Below are positions 61,489 through 64,000 of a stretch of 64,000 nt of DNA, piece by piece. The position numbers were made by a program, and so were the translations under genes. Positions within the stretch are counted from its first letter, which is position 1. Every line of letters begins with the position of its first letter. Location of the stretch: assembly GCA_964544085.1 (NCBI GenBank), contig CAZIZT010000018.1:1-64000 (forward strand), in the 5' to 3' direction. The DNA is from CAZIZT01 sp964544085. Its GTDB lineage: Bacteria; Campylobacterota_A; Desulfurellia; Desulfurellales; Hippeaceae. Below the pieces are notes generated by a model. The model was given only the letters and a program-made list of their open reading frames with translations. It ran no database searches and was not told the DNA's origin.

Positions 61489-62141
61489 TCCTTCAGTATC
61501 CTTATCTTCTTGCCCTCCATTTCTATGTAACCATCGTTGGAGAGCTGTTTTAGGACCCTTGAGAAGGTTTCAGGGGCAATGCCAAGAAGGAGTGCTATCT
61601 CTTGCTTTGGTATATTTAGTTCCACTACGTTGCTCTCGGTGCTTCGCAGACTTTTCAGGTAGTTCAGGAATTTCGTCCTTGCGTCCATTATGGATAGATT
61701 TTTGATAATATTGGCCATGTAGTTTAGTCGCTGAGCAAAAACGCCAATTAATCTCATTGCGAAGGATGGATTCTTCTCGATCAGCTCAAACATTCTCTGG
61801 GCATCTATGGCCAGCAATACAGAATCTTTTATGGCCATGGCACTAACCGGATACCTGTTGTGTAAAAACAGAAGGATCTCTGCGAAAAACTCACCGGGTT
61901 CCACAAAATGGATTACGGCTTCTTTACCCTCCTCGTTTGTTTTGAACAGCTTGATGCTACCAGAGACAAGGAAGTAGACATGCCTGCCTTGTTGATTCTC
62001 AAGAAAAATTAGCTCTTTCTTTTTCTTATATACAACACTGGAGATTAAGTCGAGATGCTCTATCAGCTCACCGGCATCTTCCAGTTTAACTCTATCTATA
62101 AAAAAACTAATCGCTTTGGCCTTATCTATCTTTTTCTTCAT
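61482..62141 (-). CDS. Crp/Fnr family transcriptional regulator (DNR/NnrR-like)
   Basis: A 219-residue regulator. The N-terminal cyclic-nucleotide-fold domain (about 25-140) includes VYFLVSGSIKLF and FVEPGEFFAEILLF; a dimerisation helix follows, then a Crp-type HTH (PKQEIALLLGIAPETFSRVLKQLSNDGYI). There is no cysteine, so it cannot carry the FNR-type FeS cluster; haem-based NO sensing as in DNR/NnrR is a reasonable guess. The TTGAT-N4-ATCAA palindrome begins 3 bp upstream of its start codon, suggesting autoregulation. No good ribosome site is visible. Confidence 0.92.
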   Translation of the reverse strand: MKKKIDKAKAISFFIDRVKLEDAGELIEHLDLISSVVYKKKKELIFLENQQGRHVYFLVSGSIKLFKTNEEGKEAVIHFVEPGEFFAEILLFLHNRYPVSAMAIKDSVLLAIDAQRMFELIEKNPSFAMRLIGVFAQRLNYMANIIKNLSIMDARTKFLNYLKSLRSTESNVVELNIPKQEIALLLGIAPETFSRVLKQLSNDGYIEMEGKKIRILKEE

Positions 62142-62143
62142 CT

Positions 62144-62157
62144 TTGATCTGGATCAA
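62144..62157. promoter_or_regulatory. FNR/DNR-type operator between the regulator gene and hcp
   Basis: A perfect palindrome TTGAT-CTGG-ATCAA. Its centre (62150.5) is about 40 bp upstream of the transcription start predicted from TATAAA at 62178-62183, the classic class II activator position for hcp. On the other strand it abuts the regulator's own start codon. Confidence 0.85.
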
Positions 62158-62177
62158 TTAAACTTCCAAAAAACAAG

Positions 62178-62183
62178 TATAAA
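62178..62183 (+). promoter_or_regulatory. hcp -10 element
   Basis: TATAAA (5 of 6) placed so that the FNR/DNR box replaces a -35 element. The leader is about 26 nt and carries AAGGAGGTG before hcp. Confidence 0.6.
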
Positions 62184-62216
62184 CTGCGCCGTAGAAAAAA
62201 TCAAGGAGGTGATTAG

Positions 62217-63830
62217 ATGTTCTGTTACCAGTGTCAGGAAACATTAAAAAACAAAGCCTGCACCATAGGCGGTGTGTGTGGCAAAAACGAAAGGGTTGCC
62301 AATCTTGAGGACGTTCTTGTCTATACTGCCAAAGGTGTGGCAGTTGTTGCAAAGAAAGCTGGAGTGGTTGACAGGCAGGCGGCTCATTTCATTGCAAGGG
62401 CGCTTTTTACAACGATAACCAACGTGAATTTCGATGAGGATAGAATTGCTGACTCCATCAGAGAAGGTTTGAGAATCAGGGATGAGCTCAAAAAGACACA
62501 CTCTGTTAGCGGTGATCTGCACGATTCGGCTACCTGGAGTGGTCAGACCAAGGAGGAGTTTCTTGCCAAATGGGATGATGCCAGCATTCTTGCCGAAAAG
62601 AACGAGGATATACGTTCTTTAAAAGAACTTATGATTTACGGCCTCAAGGGCATTGCGGCTTATGCTGATCACGCTATGATTCTCGGCTACGAGGACGATG
62701 ATGTGTGGAAATTTATGATAGAGGGCCTTGCAGCAACCACAGAAGAGCACTCGGTTGATGAACTGATAGGGCTCGTCATGAAAACCGGCGAAACGGCTGT
62801 TAAAGTGATGGCTCTGCTTGATAGGGCTAATACCGAGACATATGGTCACCCGGAGATTACTGAAGTGAATATAGGCGTTAGAAACAATCCGGGTATCCTT
62901 ATATCAGGTCATGACCTGAAGGATATGGAGGAACTGCTTGAACAGACCAAGGGCACCGGAGTGGATGTTTACACCCATGGTGAGATGCTTCCTGCAAACT
63001 ACTACCCTGCATTCAAGAAATACGACCACTTCGTAGGCAATTACGGCAATGCATGGTGGCTTCAGGATAAAGAGTTTGAAGCTTTTAACGGTCCAATAGT
63101 GATGACAACCAACTGCCTTGTGCCGCCGAAGCAATCCTACAAAGAGAGGGTGTTTACAACGGGTAATGTAGGTTTTCCTGGCGTGAAGCACATACCTGAC
63201 AGAAAGGATGGGCAGCCGAAGGATTTCTCCGAAGTGATAGAGATGGCAAAGAAATGCCCACCACCAAAAGAGATAGAAAAGGGCAAGATCGTGGGTGGTT
63301 TTGCTCATGAGCAGGTATTCAAACTCGCCGACAAGGTAGTTGATGCTGTAAAGTCAGGAGCTATAAGGAAGTTTGTTGTTATGGCTGGATGTGACGGCCG
63401 TCACAAGTCGAGGGAGTACTATACAGAGTTTGCCAAAAAACTGCCAAAAGATACGGTTATATTGACTGCCGGTTGTGCCAAATTCCGTTACAACAAGCTG
63501 AACCTGGGTGATATCAACGGTATTCCACGTGTGCTTGATGCAGGTCAGTGTAACGATAGCTATTCACTTGCTGTTATTGCTCTTAAGCTGAAAGAGATAT
63601 TTGACCTCAATGATATCAATGAGCTGCCTATTGCTTACAACATCGCCTGGTACGAGCAAAAAGCTGTGGCTGTTCTCCTTGCCCTGCTGTACCTGGGTGT
63701 TAAGAATATTAAGCTCGGTCCTACACTCCCTGCATTTGTCTCCCCCAATGTGCTGAAGGTGCTCGTTGAGCAGTTCAACATCACAACAATCAGCGATGTT
63801 GACAGCGATATGAAGGAGCTCATCGGTTAG
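62217..63830 (+). CDS. hcp: Hydroxylamine reductase / hybrid-cluster protein
   Basis: A 537-residue Hcp implicated in NO, S-nitrosyl and hydroxylamine detoxification in anaerobes. N-terminal cysteines C3, C6, C15 and C21 (CYQC, then AC and VC) bind the first FeS cluster with the class I spacing. Hybrid-cluster ligands are in GHDLKDMEELLEQ, HGEMLPANYYP, TTNCLVPP, AGCDGR, LTAGCAKFRYNK and DAGQCNDSYSL. The class I form with this short spacing is typical of strict anaerobes. It is preceded by an FNR/DNR-controlled promoter and followed by a terminator. Confidence 0.97.
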   Translation: MFCYQCQETLKNKACTIGGVCGKNERVANLEDVLVYTAKGVAVVAKKAGVVDRQAAHFIARALFTTITNVNFDEDRIADSIREGLRIRDELKKTHSVSGDLHDSATWSGQTKEEFLAKWDDASILAEKNEDIRSLKELMIYGLKGIAAYADHAMILGYEDDDVWKFMIEGLAATTEEHSVDELIGLVMKTGETAVKVMALLDRANTETYGHPEITEVNIGVRNNPGILISGHDLKDMEELLEQTKGTGVDVYTHGEMLPANYYPAFKKYDHFVGNYGNAWWLQDKEFEAFNGPIVMTTNCLVPPKQSYKERVFTTGNVGFPGVKHIPDRKDGQPKDFSEVIEMAKKCPPPKEIEKGKIVGGFAHEQVFKLADKVVDAVKSGAIRKFVVMAGCDGRHKSREYYTEFAKKLPKDTVILTAGCAKFRYNKLNLGDINGIPRVLDAGQCNDSYSLAVIALKLKEIFDLNDINELPIAYNIAWYEQKAVAVLLALLYLGVKNIKLGPTLPAFVSPNVLKVLVEQFNITTISDVDSDMKELIG

Positions 63831-63846
63831 GATTATCTCTTTAATT

Positions 63847-63871
63847 GCGGGTGGGAGAGACCTGCTTTTTT
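63847..63871 (+). terminator. Intrinsic terminator of hcp
   Basis: GCGGGT (63847-63852) and ACCTGC (63860-63865) with one G-T pair, a 7-nt loop and a run of T at 63866-63871, 16 bp after the hcp stop. Confidence 0.7.
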
Positions 63872-63911
63872 AGGGTTTTTTGTTCTGCAAAGGGGGAGCA
63901 GGCTTCGGTAA

Positions 63912-63955
63912 GGCAGAGAAGGCGGTTCAAAATACACCGCCTTCTCTGCCATTTT
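63912..63955. terminator. Strong second terminator hairpin
   Basis: GGCAGAGAAGGCGG (63912-63925) and CCGCCTTCTCTGCC (63937-63950): a perfect 14-bp stem with an 11-nt loop followed by ATTTTT. It may back up the hcp terminator or serve a convergent gene beyond the window. No gene is seen from 63831 to 64000. Confidence 0.8.
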
Positions 63956-64000
63956 TCTAAAGTGACGATATTGCTATCTCTATGATTCCTATTAGAAAGC

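Noticed and set aside
1..64000. Mobile elements, CRISPR arrays or prophage
   Set aside because: No transposase, integrase, regularly spaced repeats or phage genes were seen on either strand.

Overview
The window looks like chromosome of an anaerobic, motile, Gram-negative bacterium. It has an L-ring/rod/hook flagellar cluster with sigma-54-like and sigma-28 promoters, a hybrid-cluster protein behind an FNR/DNR-type box, an acetate-type transporter, a complex-I-like membrane assembly, and long tightly packed operons. The combination resembles sulfur-reducing Hippea/Desulfurella-like bacteria, but this placement is an inference from gene content. No insertion sequence, prophage, CRISPR array or rRNA operon was seen. 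One tRNA gene, tRNA-Val(CAC), is present.

Layout. 1-3064: end of an inositol-phosphatase-family gene and a Zn/Mn-type ABC transporter. 3061-5586 (minus): trxA-trxB and a cell-wall amidase. 5636-16014 (plus): a long housekeeping run, ruvX-mltG-miaB-DUF151-dgt-pmbA-guaA-pgpH-ybeY-cysE. 16018-22119 (minus): a sensory operon of chemoreceptor, c-di-GMP phosphodiesterase with a dead GGDEF domain, two small membrane proteins and a beta-helix protein, preceded by a long structured leader. 22589-29121 (minus): a six-gene complex I / group 4 hydrogenase-related operon. 29351-30559: cyclopropane-fatty-acid synthase. 30568-40724 (minus): glcD-glcF-galU-serS-pgeF plus a BMP-type nucleoside ABC transporter. 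40886-43142: lemA-DUF2207. 43159-48145 (minus): dynamin-like GTPase, aspS and hisS around the tRNA. 48265-57302: CCA-adding enzyme, then flgH-flgI-flgJ/SLT-flgM-flgN-flgK-flgL. 57309-64000: pcm, amidase, CDF transporter, SatP-like transporter, Crp/Fnr regulator and hcp.

The most striking system is the 22589-29260 unit. A good sigma-70 promoter is followed within about 20 nt by an RNA that matches the fluoride (crcB) riboswitch architecture: 4-bp P1, 8-nt loop, second hairpin and a 6-bp pseudoknot. It leads into six genes related to Hyf/Ehr/complex I. The NuoD-like subunit has lost the [NiFe] cysteine motifs, and the NuoB-like subunit contains no cysteine at all, so the proximal FeS cluster cannot form. 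The two antiporter-like subunits keep the channel Glu and Lys residues. This reads as a redox-silent ion-translocating complex switched on by fluoride.

Other points of interest are a Shine-Dalgarno-sequestering hairpin in front of cfa, a FlgJ rod protein fused to an SLT lytic transglycosylase domain, a predicted non-discriminating AspRS, a metal-binding protein with a lost His ligand, and a perfect FNR/DNR palindrome between a cysteine-free Crp/Fnr regulator and hcp.
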